The notes under the pieces are model-generated. The model worked only from the letters and a program-made list of their open reading frames with translations. It made no database searches and had not been told where the DNA came from. A DNA stretch of 64,000 bases from Pseudopyrenochaeta lycopersici (lineage: Eukaryota > Ascomycota > Dothideomycetes > Pleosporales > Pseudopyrenochaetaceae): assembly GCA_003313425.1 (NCBI GenBank), contig NHZP01000067.1:1-64000 (forward strand), given 5' to 3'. Shown here one piece after another: positions 19,450 to 30,059 of the stretch. The number at the start of each line of letters is the position of its first letter. Within the stretch, counting starts at the first letter, position 1. A program made the position numbers and the translations under genes.

Positions 19450-19644
19450 TGTTGGTAGAGGTCGAGGTTAAGTGATAGGGGATAGTATTAAGACTAATCC
19501 TTAACCTCTGCTCCGAGGGGGTAGCTCTCGTTTATATACTAGCCCGTCTCCAGTGTAGTCCCGAGCCTTTCCGGGCTCTATCCGGTATGGGTCCGAGGGC
19601 CCTCCGCTGGGTCGTCCCCCGCTAGGTCTGGTGTGTTCGTGACA
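19450..19644 (-). repeat. Candidate LTR (minus orientation)
   Basis: Read on the minus strand it begins TGTCACGAACACACCAGACC and ends CTCTACCAACA (TG...CA ends). A TATATAAACG core-promoter-like stretch lies inside, and the sequence is GC-rich within AT-rich surroundings. TGTCACGAACAC starts are common in fungal Ty3/gypsy LTRs. The flanks do not form a clean 4-5 bp duplication, so this may be one LTR of a decayed element rather than a solo LTR. Confidence 0.5.
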
Positions 19645-19699
19645 CTAACGTACTTAATTCTCCTCTAGAAAATTATTTAGGGCGAATAGGCTAATCTTT

Positions 19700-20676
19700 C
19701 TTTACACCTTAAGAGAGGTTTTATAACTAAAGAATGTTAGAACTAATAGTTGTGATAAACAGGCTTTAATTAGTGTTGTTACATCTTTAGTTACCAGTAA
19801 ATTAAATATCTAAATATCTCTAAAGTTATCTAGCTCGCCATTTACCTTAGTTATTACACTGTAATCTGCTATGCCGCTATGTTTATTATAAGCTGTATTA
19901 ATTTTGCCTTAACTCTAATCTCCATCTCTATCCACGTTGTTCTGCACGCTCTTCCTTTTATCTGCACTTATTCTGTCTACTTTATCTTAGTCTACATCCT
20001 TAGCTTTATAGACACTACTATACCTATTATTAGTCCCTTTATCTATGTTAAAGTTATCTTTATTACAGCTTTTAGTTCCTAGATCTTTAAGCTTATCTTT
20101 AGTTCTCGCTGCTAGGAACCTTACATTACTATCTTCAACTCCCAATCCGTTAAGCTAATTATTAATAGCTCTAATTTCGTGTAATTTATTCGCCGCCTGC
20201 GTATTATCGGATTAATCTATAATATTTATAGCATTAATGTTAATTCCGCGTAGTCTAACTTCTGTAGCTTACACGTTACTGTAGTGTAGCCTAGATAAAG
20301 TCTAAGTATTAGCGTTAGGTTTATGTAGTTCGTTCTCTCTAGTACTTACGTCGATTTCCTGCATTTCCTGCGGTTTACTCCTAATCTCTATGCCTTCTGT
20401 ATCTAAATTATCTTTAGGTACGACCTAGTCTAGTTCATTCTCTATTAGACCTAAGTCAATATCCTATATTTCGTGTAATTTTGCCTTAACTCTAAAATCG
20501 TCTACATCTACCTCGTTTTCAGTTTTAACCTTATATAATTTATTCTTAGATGTAATATTATACACCTTAACCTCAGACAGGTTAATATCTAATCTTGTCT
20601 TATTAACCTTAATATTAGCGATATTAAGTTATTTAGTGTCGCTCTAGTTATTATCTGTATTAGTCTTATAGAACAT
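19700..20676 (-). pseudogene. RIP-mutated ORF with internal repeats, unknown family
   Basis: The minus frame from ATG 20676 stays readable for ~320 codons across about a dozen TAG/TAA codons. It is Asn/Asp/Glu/Lys-rich and hydrophilic, and it repeats a motif of the form L-HE-I-x-x-I (KLHEI, KPQEMQEIDV, KLHEIRAI). It ends in INTAYNKHSGIADYSVITK. It lies just upstream, on the same strand, of the candidate LTR, where the 3' part of a retroelement would be, but I see no polymerase motif. No known family. Confidence 0.35.
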
Positions 20677-20968
20677 GTTGTAATCCCTATTGCCATAAAA
20701 TATATCTATATTAAAATAGAGATATATAATTAAGGGGGATAGAATTACTTAGACTATAGTTTTAGCTATAAATACTACTAAATTAAATATATAAGAAGAA
20801 TAGTTAATAATTAATAGAGATAGAGATATACTTTATAGGATAATCTATAGAGAAAAGGCGTAGAAAGGAGAAACAGAAGACTAGCAGATAAAGTTCCCTA
20901 CTATAGGTTAGGTTATAGCTAGTAACAGGAGACGCAATACTAGCACCCTCTCTATAAAGACTTTTTTT

Positions 20969-21006
20969 CCTTAGAGAGGTTCTCTTCGCGAAGAGCTTCT
21001 CTAAGG
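20969..21006. repeat. 38-bp near-perfect palindrome
   Basis: CCTTAGAGAGGTTCTCTTCG and its inverted partner form a hairpin centred on CGCG with about one mismatched pair. It lies between the unknown pseudogene and another AT-rich tract. Confidence 0.75.
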
Positions 21007-23256
21007 AGCGTTTCTCTCTACAGCGCTCTTCTCTCTTTAAAGATTCTCTCCTGTTTATAACAATTTTATTATTATTATTATAATTATTATCTTAAAAATA
21101 ATCCTAGCTACCTTTATAGCTTTAGAGCCCCTGTTTAGTTTCAAATACATAATAAAGTTCTAATATTAAGTCTAGTTAAGTAACCTTTCTAAATTCTATA
21201 ACCTTAAAGTTGCGTATTAGCTAGCACTCCCTATATAGCTAGTTAGAATTCTGTAAGTGTGTCCTAAAGATAGGACTAGTTAGTTGCTAAGCCCTCGAAT
21301 ATCCCTACAAACTAGAGGGGGGCCTAAAATCAGACCCTTTTTATACTGCTAGTAGAGGTAATTAGGCACAATTAAGCTAGCTCAGGCTTGCTCAGCTACA
21401 GCTTAAGTTGCTTACTCATTGCTCACGTTGCACCCCTGCGTAACTCAAGATCAAATCCGGAAAAAGCTTTGTGTAAGAGTAGATTTCACTTTATTATTAT
21501 CCGCTATTTTTAAGATACTTATGCAAAGGCGGTATAGAACGCTCTAGAGCGAGAATATTATATATAAACAGCTTAGTAAAGTGTAAGTAAAAAAAAGGTG
21601 TAGGCTAATAGAAGGGTAGAGTAGCTTAGAAAAGATATCTAAGAGATCCTGTCGTAGAAATAATATAAGCCGCACTTTCCCCTTAGTATAACCGTTATGC
21701 GGGTCTTTTTAAGAAACTATTCACGATTCCTCTACTCCAACTTTAACGCTACATAATAACAATGTCTCCTCTTTAACCTTTGCTAACACGCATTTGTTAG
21801 CTTTATTAGATAATCTACTAACTTAGATATATAGAGCTAAAAGTTGCAGCTTAAAAATATTTAAGCGTTATACTAAACTTATCTATTACTAGAAGAAGCA
21901 CGTTACTACTTGTAAGTTTCTATACGCTACCTAGTATTACTAGCGTACTAGGCGCTATAGCTTCTTTTAGAAAGATAAGCTTATAGACTATATACTTACT
22001 AGTTATAATAAGGAAGTACTCTTTACTTATCCTAATTTAGGCTGCGCTGTCTGTCTAACACGAGATATCCTACTACTTTATTCTTAGTAGGATGTGCCTG
22101 CTACAAGACTTAGTCTATATCGCGTCTGTCTAATACGAAGGTGCTTATTTTAACTATATGCGTAGCGTAAACCTCTAGATAAGCTCTAAAATTATATTAT
22201 TAAGTAATATAATAAGGAGGGACGTAAGGCGTATATAGGACTTCTTAAGAATAGAGGTTACAACCCTATATCTATCAACATTTTATATCTACTGTGTGCT
22301 TATGCGAGTTAATCCTATAAAGACTTCTAAGTGCACCTCCTTTAAGATTACAGACGGATATCTCTAACAGAGATAGATAAGGCAGGTTAAACTTATAGGA
22401 ATATATAATCTCTAAGTCTAGCTATATAATAGATATTAAGTGCTCTCTTACTTATTTGTTAAAATCGCTGCGTTATCTTAAGCCTGTAGCCCTAGTTTAA
22501 GGCTTATCCTATGTAGGTAGATATTAAATACTGTTTATTAGATCTGTAATTTTTATTAGAAAATATCTAGCGCGGCGTATGCGTATGTTTTCTGTCTGCT
22601 TTAGCATAGTTATCTCTTACTCTTCCCTTTAACTCTTTATATAGAATACACCTAACTACGTACGCTTTTTAAATCTAAGTATTAATAGAACTCTATTAAT
22701 TTATTAAACATAGCTAAGTTATTTAAGCATAGAGTTAAAATATATAGCTATCTTTTACCTTAAATTGTGTCCTTGTTATTAATTCTCTATACTTATTTAT
22801 TTCGCATTATTAGGTAGACTAAGAAATAGGCTTCCGCTCTGCTAGGCTGCTTAGCACTGTACGTTTTAGCGTAAGCTAAGTTATAATTATATATTTATCT
22901 ACTCTTACTAAGAAGAGTACACTATAATTCTTACTCTATATACAGTGCCTAGGTCTAAAGGTACTAGTGTAGTAGCCGCATAAACCGTAATAGAGTCCGT
23001 GCCTACTACGCGACTAGCTAGGTACACAACACAACAGCAACCCTAATACTGTATACATCTAGCTGTAACTTTAGTTAATAGTAGTAATGGGTATTTTTAG
23101 TCACTAACTTAAGTTTTAAGCAATTCTAAGCTTATTTGCTGAATCTAACGTGCCTAAATCCAACGTACCTATATGCTACGATGTATGCCTAGCTGCACAT
23201 CTCTTATCACTAACAACTCAATCCAACGCGCCCACGTTGGATTCACCGCCCTGGGA
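21007..23256. other. AT-rich RIP-like tract
   Basis: No intact gene. From ATG ~21763 a plus-strand trace is readable across stops (CAVCLTRDILLLYS and RLSLYRVCLIRRC), with clustered Cys; I could not assign it. Near 23140-23245 several CCAACGT words occur, ending in a small hairpin (TCCAACG...CGTTGGA at 23222-23240) next to the telomere-like repeat. Confidence 0.35.
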
Positions 23257-23270
23257 TAGGGTTAGGGTTA
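23257..23270 (+). repeat. Two telomere-like TTAGGG units
   Basis: TAGGGTTAGGGTTA sits at the 3' (C-terminal) border of the RecQ-type pseudogene. Two units can occur by chance, but telomere-linked helicases typically sit next to telomeres, so the position is notable. Confidence 0.45.
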
Positions 23271-24207
23271 TATAAAATAGAGCCTTCTTAGTCTGCTATA
23301 TATGAGTGCACATGCCCCTCCTCCCACGCATATAAAAAACGGCACATCTGGCTTGCGTCTCGAAGTCCAATCTTCACCTTCTTCCTTAGCTAGACATAGA
23401 CCGGATCCTCTGCCCTCACAGGAACAATCCTGGCCTGCTGCACCTGTTGCTGCATCTAGGACATACACTCTTCTACTCGCAGCCTAAGTAATGCAGCAAT
23501 TGCACCCTGAAGCACCCCTTCAAACTGGCACGCTACATGCATACCCTGTGTCTTGAACGCTCCCTGTGTGCTAGTCTCCTCCCATCGGTTGCAAACAGCC
23601 TGTGGCGCCCAATAATACAGGCACCTACTGTAGGACTCCCATTTCACACGGGCTAGGGACTGCATCTGATTCCGCATCTGCTGCTTTGGCGAGCACTGAC
23701 TTGAGCACAGGTCTGCCAGCTGTGAGGTTCTGAGGCACCCCTAGTGGCTATACAGATGTGACAGATGTTGGTCCAACGCTGGAGATGCTGCTCTAACTAC
23801 TCTAGTTTGTACAGCACTGGCTCAGCTTTACGACGTTGCTGCGTCGCCACCCGTTGCTGTTCGACGATTATAGCACGCTGCAAGATCTGCCGATGCGATT
23901 CAACTGGGTCTGTGCTGATAGCAGGCTCTTCTGCCGCTGTTGTTGGGGCTGGTCGTTTCGTGCCTCGCGGCCGTTCTGTGCAGAGATTGCACCTGGACTC
24001 GCCTACCTCGCACTGCTGTTGGTCCTGGCGGTTATCCATGTACCTGTCAAGGATAACACGTTGGCAGGTCGAGGTAGTAAGGAAGTCTTTAGCAACTTGC
24101 TCGAGCTTGTAGCCTAGGCCCTTGACTACATTTCTATTTTTAGCTAGCCAGTACGCCCGCAACACGATCGACTCGCTATCCAGGCCAGTGCGCCCAGCAC
24201 GCCCACT

Positions 24208-27042
24208 CATACATGGGCATATCGTTTTATATCGTTTTTCCTGAAAGCTAAAACGTTTTAAGGGAAAACACTCTAACTTAAAACGTTTAATTATTAAACA
24301 ATATAAACGATATAAAAACAATATAATATTAAACAGCTATATACACTTTAAACCTACTCAATTTAATCCGCAGTATCGTTGTTAATCTCCTCTTGTTCAT
24401 TCTCTAGTACTAGCCCCATAGGCATACCTATTCTATTAGCAGAAATAGGCAGGATATAACCCTCTTGTAGCTAGCTACTAATGCACTCAATTCTCTAGAT
24501 GTTTAGGCATATAAGACGAGATTGATCCCATAAACATGTCCTTCTCGTACTAGAGAAGGTACGCTCTAGTTCTAATAACTCTAGTAGGATAGAGAGTATT
24601 ATTATTACTATATAGCTAAGTCAGGGATAGCGTCGTTTCTAGTCCTCCTTGCACTACTATTTAAGAAGTGTGCAATTAATATAAAAGGTAGGCTGCTTAA
24701 TAAAGGTTATAAAATTATTATTAATATAAGAATCGCTCGTTATAGCCTCTATTAACCTTAAAGGCTAATTAAGGACAACACTACAGCGCTTAGAGGGAGG
24801 CGGCGTAGCGTTAGAACTAGTAGGACAATCTAAAGAGAGTCTATCCTTAAATTCTACCTCCTAAATACTACGGGCAGCCGTAATTGCGGGCTTATGCTAT
24901 TTCTTTAGCTAGTTCTTCTAAAGATAGGCGACTTAGCAGCTAGGATTAAGGAGAAGAGCAGCCGCATACATAAGAGTTTTATTAGTTATATTATAGTATT
25001 TGTCTAGTACGAACTATCCTATCTTAATAGCTTAGAGCATACAGAAGTTATTATATTTAGGTTAAGAGTAGTACGTCTAGCAAACTATTAGTAACAGACT
25101 CTAGCAGAGTGCTAAGCCTACCTTATTTTACTTATAATAAATAAGAAGGGAATCTATTAGGAGGAGTAACGCTAAGATAGAAGCTTTTTTACCTTCTTTA
25201 TAGAGGGTAGCTAAAGCAAACAGTTATAAGAATGTATGTGATTTCTTAAGTATATCCCAATCATTATTATTAAGACAGATGTCGCTAAGCTTGTCTGCGT
25301 ACTTAAGCATAAAGAGCTTAATATTATTAACCTTCTTAAGGACTTAATTAATAACCTAATACTAAGATAACTATCTAGTTTTATTGTTAATACCTAACTG
25401 TAGACCTACTACATCCTCCTAGGCATTAGCGTGCAGGGTTAAGCTATATAACTAGACGCATAACTAATAGATTTTACGCAATATAGGTATATTCTAGATA
25501 CTAGAGAATTCATCATCAACTAAGATTTAGCTGCACTAACTACCTCTTCTCTAGGTAGGGCGTTACATAGGCTAGTTCTAGCGTGCTTTAGATAAATCCT
25601 AGCGCTCTTCTTAGAGCCTCTATTGTTAAGAGTTAAGGACTTTAGAAAACTATGCGAGCTCTTCTCTAAACGTATTAGTAGTAGCGGCGAGAGTAGTAAT
25701 AAGAGCCTCCTTTAAGGACGCAAGTAAGAAGGCTTAAAGGGAGAGATTAATAATATGTGCGATGCAGCGTATACAGCGTCGTTTAGCGCTGAATTTAACC
25801 TACCTAAAGTTAGCACAGAGTTTAAGCTTAAATTAAGTCTAAATTTAAGCTTAAAAAGCTATAAACTAACTGCATACTTATCCTATAGTAGAGATTTGAG
25901 ACACTCTAGGTAGGTGTTGTTCAAGGACGTATTATCGCTAGTATAATAGCTAATTTAGCTCTAGATATTAAAGGTTTTAAGAGTCTTAAGGATAAGCTGC
26001 GCCTGCTTCTCTCTAGAGTAAGAATATTAATATTCTAGCAGTGCTAAAAGAGCCTTCTAGAGGGTGTAGTTGCTAGCAACCTACTGTGCGCATACTGCGA
26101 GGAGAGCTAATTGATATAGCAATGTCCACAGGTTAGAGGAGATATAGATAGGCCCTCTCACTAATAAGAGATTAGCCTTAAGCTGCTCGCGATAGAGTAT
26201 GTACTTCAAAGTAATATATCGCACTGCTGTACGCTAAGATGTAATAAGTAGGTCCTTAATTACATAGTTACTAGCGAGCATTATATCCTTTAGCTCACTC
26301 TATTCTACTGCAGAAAAAGGCAATCAACGTTAAGTAAGCAGTCTAATAACAGCCTCGCAATACTTCTGCTTATTAAAACTATTACAGAGAGTACTATAGG
26401 ATGTTATAGACGTTAATATAGACGTTAACATAGTCGTAATCTCCAGCTGCGTTAATTAGGACGCTTAAGATAAGGCTGCTAGAAACAGGTGTCGTGAGAT
26501 AACATAGTTAATAGTGTTAACCCAATAAAAACCAACTTATGCATCGCAGGATCTGCATGTGTACTAGGTCTTATACTGCTTGCGCTTCTAAGTTTCTAAT
26601 ATTACGCTTTCTGTGCGTATTACTGCGTTAAAATAGGGCGGCGTTAAAGGTCTACATGTTAGGTTAGACAAACTAGTCAGAGATAAGATATCTGATAACA
26701 TATTAATAGTAGTAGGGTAAGTAGACAAAGCAACTAATGTTGTATAAGGTTAGATTTAAAAGTTCGGAGCTATTTAAAAGAGACTTTTAGAAAAAAAACA
26801 GCGTAGGGCTTAGCTAAGGAGTAATAAAGCAAACGAGCTAATTATATTACACTAGGTCAACCTAGTGTAATGTAATTGGCTAGGTTCGCGCGTCTAGATG
26901 CTTAGCCTAGCTTATATTGTTCTTATATCTTTAAAACGTTTTAACAACACCAAAACAATATAACAATATAAACAATATAAGGATCCTTAACGCGTTAAAC
27001 GTTGTAACGTTTTACGCAAACGCGTTAGGGTGCCCATGTATG
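24208..27042 (-). mobile_element. hAT transposon inserted in RecQ motif VI (RIP-mutated)
   Basis: Perfect 12-bp terminal inverted repeats CATACATGGGCA (24208-24219) and TGCCCATGTATG (27031-27042), flanked by a perfect 8-bp duplication CGCCCACT (24200-24207, 27043-27050). This is the hAT signature. The minus strand still reads hAT transposase across stops near 25750-26120: YSYSREKQAQLILKTLKTF, YYTSDNTSLNNTYLECL and RCIRCIAHIINLSL. The last is the C/H-x-x-H-x-INL segment before the hAT insertion domain. 2835 bp. Heavily RIP-mutated, so non-autonomous now. Subterminal AAACGTTT/TATAAACGATAT words occur at both ends. Confidence 0.9.
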
Positions 27043-27440
27043 CGCCCACTGTCCTGTACAAATTGACATAAGGAACGAGGTATCGCAACATGGATGACTA
27101 CACGCACGCCTGGGGCATTAAGGCCAAGGCTAAGCATAGTTGTTGCTGTGCAGAGCTTCTTAGAGCTAGACGTAAAGCTCCGCCCTTGACGAGCCTTCCC
27201 CCCGACTGTACCTATCTCGCGGTAGTACGCTGGACACGTCAGGACCTTGGCTTGTCGCTTAGTCTCCTTAACGCCAACGCTGTAGACTAGAATCTGTGCT
27301 GCTGGGCCGTACTGGTCTTTCTTAGCCCCTCGCGTGCGTACTCTAGCACCTGATACGCGATATTGCGGCGTGACGTGCTTGCATCTCGGCAAATAGTAAG
27401 CGTGCTGACATCTAGGCCAGCAATTTGCAGAAAAGCAGGC

Positions 27441-27480
27441 TGCAGTATAGGCGGTAAGGCTGCAGTATAGGCGGTAAGGC
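27441..27480. repeat. 20-bp tandem duplication inside the RecQ pseudogene
   Basis: TGCAGTATAGGCGGTAAGGC occurs twice in direct succession just after the helicase TAxLP segment. The 20-bp gain is not a multiple of three, so it shifts the frame independently of RIP stops. Confidence 0.95.
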
Positions 27481-28101
27481 TGCAGTTAGATACAGCACCT
27501 GTTTGCCTTTCTCTGTCATCTCTGTCAGCTTCAGCACATCGGGTCGCCAGCTCTCGCTTGACTCGAGTAGCACATGGCACTCGTTAACAACGATACGGTC
27601 TAGCTGGCGCAGCATCCGCTGTTCGTTAACAAACTGGCCGAACGACTTCGTCACGGCGCTCTCAGGCGTCACCAACACAATATGAGCCTAGTAGGGAGGC
27701 CTGTTACCATTCTACTTGGCACATGGGATCCTAAGCTCATCGCAGCGGTCCTGTAGATTATCCTGTAGCGTAGTAAGCGGCAGGATGACGATGGTAACGC
27801 TACTTGAAGAGACAGACGCAGGGAGCATAAATAGCAAGCTCTTTCCCCCGCCTGTAGCTATCACCACCAGCACGCGTAGCTTTCGTGTCATGATGACCTC
27901 TAAAGCCTCTTCCTGTTTGCCGCGAAACTTGGCATCCTCTCTCCCTACCAGCCGACTGAACTTGGCTTTGATATTTGTGGTTGTAAGGGCGGACCACCGT
28001 TCTAGGGCCTTGTTCTCTTGCTGTGCTATTATGGCAGCTTTGGACCTAGGGTGCGTGTGTCTATCGTCCTAAGCAGAGGCAAACTCTAGGATGCGGTGCT
28101 A

Positions 28102-29450
28102 CAGTGACCCCGCAAAAGTTTCCGTTGCACAAGCGCGACGCGTTCCCTCACAACATCTCCTTCTCAACTTTCATGTATTATAACTATGCTACCACAACGC
28201 TGAATTTTACAAGAAATAGACTAAAATGTGCGCAGAGGCCCTAATTTAACTGTCTAGCAGCGGGATTAAATTATTAGGATGCTGTATAGTGGTTCTACAG
28301 TTGCTTAAGTTGCTAACGCGTATTACTAAAGCGAAAGCGCTATACGCGACCTAAGGAAAAAATATTAACAAACAAGTATAACTATAGATAAACCTTGCAG
28401 TAGTCAACCGCCTATACTATCCCTTTATTAAAAGAAGATTATCTATCGCAAAGCACGCGCGCAGCTAAAAATTAAGTATAAAGAGCTAGCTGAAGTAGCA
28501 GTAGTTGTAAATCTAGATAGCACCTCTTTAAAGCCACCTAGTAATGACACATTAGCACAATTCCTTAAAAGACAAGGCCTTACTAATTAACCTTGTAAAA
28601 AACGTCCTAAGCTTAATCGCTCGCGTGCGTTAAGGCGCCTTAAGTTCTGTAAGGAGTACTCTTAATTCCTGTAGTATTAGCGCACAGTTAAGTTCTTAGA
28701 TAAGTGCCTAGTTTAGAAGGGCTTAGGGTAAAACTAGGAGTAGGTTTTTCAAAAACTAGATAAGAAATAGAAGGTAATAATGCTGTAAACCTATAGCTAC
28801 AGTAAAAAGGTTGCATAAATAGTATAGGGCTTAATATAGTTAGATAAACGCGGGCATACTAGAAGAAGTCCTCTAGTTATAATAGAGCGTGATTTTAATA
28901 TAAAAAAGCGAGGGTACTCTACTAAAAGTTATATTAAGGCCTTAACTAAAGGACTTCTACCTTCTTAGCGTTGTTTTTAGCTTTTTATGCAGGATAACGC
29001 GCGTATACACATAGCAGCTGCAACGCGTGAGTTCCTTCGCGAGCACTACATTACTACTATTAAATAGCTAGCATACTTACCTAATCTTAACCTAATTAAG
29101 CACCTCTAGTAGTACCTAAAGAAGCGCATATATAAATTATATCTATAATATAATAATTATAGCTAAGCTATAGAAGAGTAGGATAGCTTTTATAGTACAT
29201 TAAAAGAGTGCTAGCGGCGCATCCTAGCTAGGCTTATTAAGAGCCTTATCTTAAGTATGCGACGACGAATCGCTGCATGCATAAAGGCGCAAGGATAGCA
29301 AACTAGATACTGACCATCTAAGCAACCTGTGACTCAAAAAATAATAATTATATAATGTTTTGGCTGAGATCTATAGTGTTGAAGTTTGGTGTACATGTGC
29401 TTGTGAGGGTGGCTCGTGCGTGCGCAACGGAAACTTTTGCGGGGTCACTG
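28102..29450 (+). mobile_element. Tc1/mariner element (RIP-mutated) with TA duplication
   Basis: 1349 bp with 29-bp terminal inverted repeats starting CAGTGACCCCGCAAAAGTTT (one mismatch between ends), bounded by TA on both sides (28100-28101, 29451-29452). The plus strand reads a DD34D-type transposase across stops. Near 28985 is MQDNARIHIAA, followed by LAYLPNLNLIKHL and two stops then YLKKRI, which matches the family's D...WPxYSPDLNPIEHxWxxLKKR block with C-to-T changes. Upstream ERDFNIKKRGYSTKSYI also fits. Inserted in the YR-like/helicase junction of the RecQ gene. Confidence 0.9.
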
Positions 29451-30059
29451 TAGTCCACGCTTACACGCTGGAACTCATTTCTCTCAGCAGTCGTCTGGAA
29501 GGGCGACTCTGCCAGCGAGCGGCTGTAGTTAGCCTCCTCTATCTCTAGCGTATGACTAGACTGCAGTGCTTGGGCGTTGCTTCTCGCTAACTCCTTGCCC
29601 TAGTACAGCACCTCCAGCCAGTCCCGCGCCTGTCTATCTTGCGTTAACTCTTGATGAATCGCGGGATAAGCGTGCCGCCACGCACGAGTGCTGAGCGTAA
29701 CGTTCATGTACTTTAGCGTGTACTCGCGCAAGACACGCTGTATGCGGTCTGTTCCCTAGTACCCGTCTGGATTCGCTGGTCCGGCCTTCTCACCGTCACC
29801 ATCCCCTTCCTCGTCGCTGCCGTTACTTGAATTGCTGTTGGACTCCCCCCAGGCTTCCTCTGGGGCTGGTTCCCAGAGGAAAGACGTTAGGTTCTCTATG
29901 TCGTTGTACATTATCTGGAGATCGTTGATAAATGGTTTCCCAAGACCAAGAAAGTACACTACGAGCTCGCTGACCTCTTGAGGTACGTAGCGGTGAATGT
30001 TCTTGATGCGCTTGCTGAAACTGTACCCTTTATAGTAGTTGGTTACAAAGGACACCAAC

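Larger units (their letters stand above)
23280..30058 (-). pseudogene. RIP-mutated RecQ-type (telomere-linked-helicase-like) giant gene, split by two transposons
   Basis: Minus strand. 30058-29453: family N-terminal block GKPFINDLQIMYND, then LSTRAWRHAYPAIHQEL and LQSSHTLEIEEANYSRS (YR-like His...Tyr box). 28101-27043: KFRGKQEEALEVI, Walker A IATGGGKSLLFMLPAS, DEAD-box equivalent VVNECH, and motif IV LVYSVG. Motif VI is split: QDSGR at 27051 and AGRTG at 24199. 24200-23280: CQRVILDRYMDN, a Cys cluster, then APQAVCNRW and CQFEGVL, the same C-terminal Cys pattern as the intact 1463-aa protein. Damage: TAG at expected Trp/Gln codons, and a 20-bp tandem duplication (27441-27480) that shifts the frame. 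A Tc1/mariner element is inserted at 28102-29450 and a hAT element at 24208-27042. The 5' end is lost at ~30059. Known family role: RecQ-like DNA unwinding near telomeres; this copy is dead. Confidence 0.85.
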
